From NCBI GenBank assembly GCA_937860115.1, contig CALMBI010000216.1, positions 1 through 5,760 on the forward strand: a stretch of 5,760 bases of DNA, written 5' to 3'. This document shows, piece after piece, positions 5,731 through 5,760 of the stretch. The DNA comes from an uncultured Arcobacter sp. GTDB lineage: Bacteria; Campylobacterota; Campylobacteria; Campylobacterales; Arcobacteraceae. Under the pieces are notes generated by a model that had not been told where the DNA came from, ran no database searches, and saw only the letters and a list, made by a program, of their open reading frames with translations. Position 1 is the first letter of the stretch, and each line of letters opens with the position of its first letter. A program made the translations under genes and the position numbers.

Positions 5731-5760
5731 ATAACTACCACCAAAATCAATTTTTTATTA

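Noticed and set aside
5731..5760. HD-GYP remnant explained by one frameshift just upstream of its ATG
   Set aside because: The other two minus frames in these 30 bases read NKKLILVVVI-stop and a frame with two stops; neither resembles the residues expected before SIKILAVADVFEA.

Overview
The window is AT-rich and densely coded, and it reads as chromosomal DNA of a Campylobacterota (epsilonproteobacterial) species, probably of the Sulfurimonas / Sulfurospirillum / Arcobacter type. The grounds are A/T-biased codon use, promoter-like extended -10 boxes without -35 elements, a MoeA with GLPGFAYSS in place of the usual GLPGNPVS, and the style of UvrB and CmoB. The assignment to phylum is an inference; the genus cannot be fixed from this sequence.

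Layout: (i) 2-103 (+) is the possible last 33 codons of an unrecognised membrane protein. (ii) 161-2134 (+) is full-length uvrB, the DNA-damage recognition helicase of nucleotide excision repair. A consensus extended -10 box ends only 7 bases before its start codon, so its mRNA looks leaderless. (iii) 2148-3194 (+) is a DUF1016/YhcG-type predicted PD-(D/E)XK nuclease. It begins 13 bases after uvrB with its own good Shine-Dalgarno and a GTG start. (iv) 3252-4475 (+) is moeA, molybdenum cofactor biosynthesis, after a C-free, purine-rich 57-base gap. (v) 4559-5476 (+) is cmoB, tRNA wobble-uridine modification, after an 83-base gap with an inverted repeat overlapping a direct repeat. (vi) 5488-5730 (-) is an 80-codon C-terminal remnant of an HD-GYP-type phosphodiesterase. 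It converges on cmoB, and two in-frame TAA codons lie just upstream of it.

Four intact genes run co-directionally with gaps of 13, 57 and 83 bases. Only the uvrB-DUF1016 pair is tight enough to suggest one transcript with coupled translation; moeA and cmoB have gaps large enough for their own promoters. The genes do not form an obvious single pathway: repair, nuclease, cofactor synthesis and tRNA modification.

Most of the window is ordinary housekeeping sequence. I see no mobile element, CRISPR array, rRNA or tRNA. The points worth a second look are the apparently leaderless uvrB, the DUF1016 nuclease attached to it, a 19-base palindrome inside that nuclease gene, the non-canonical active-site residues of MoeA, the repeat cluster before cmoB, and the decayed HD-GYP gene with its 12-base-pair inverted repeat.
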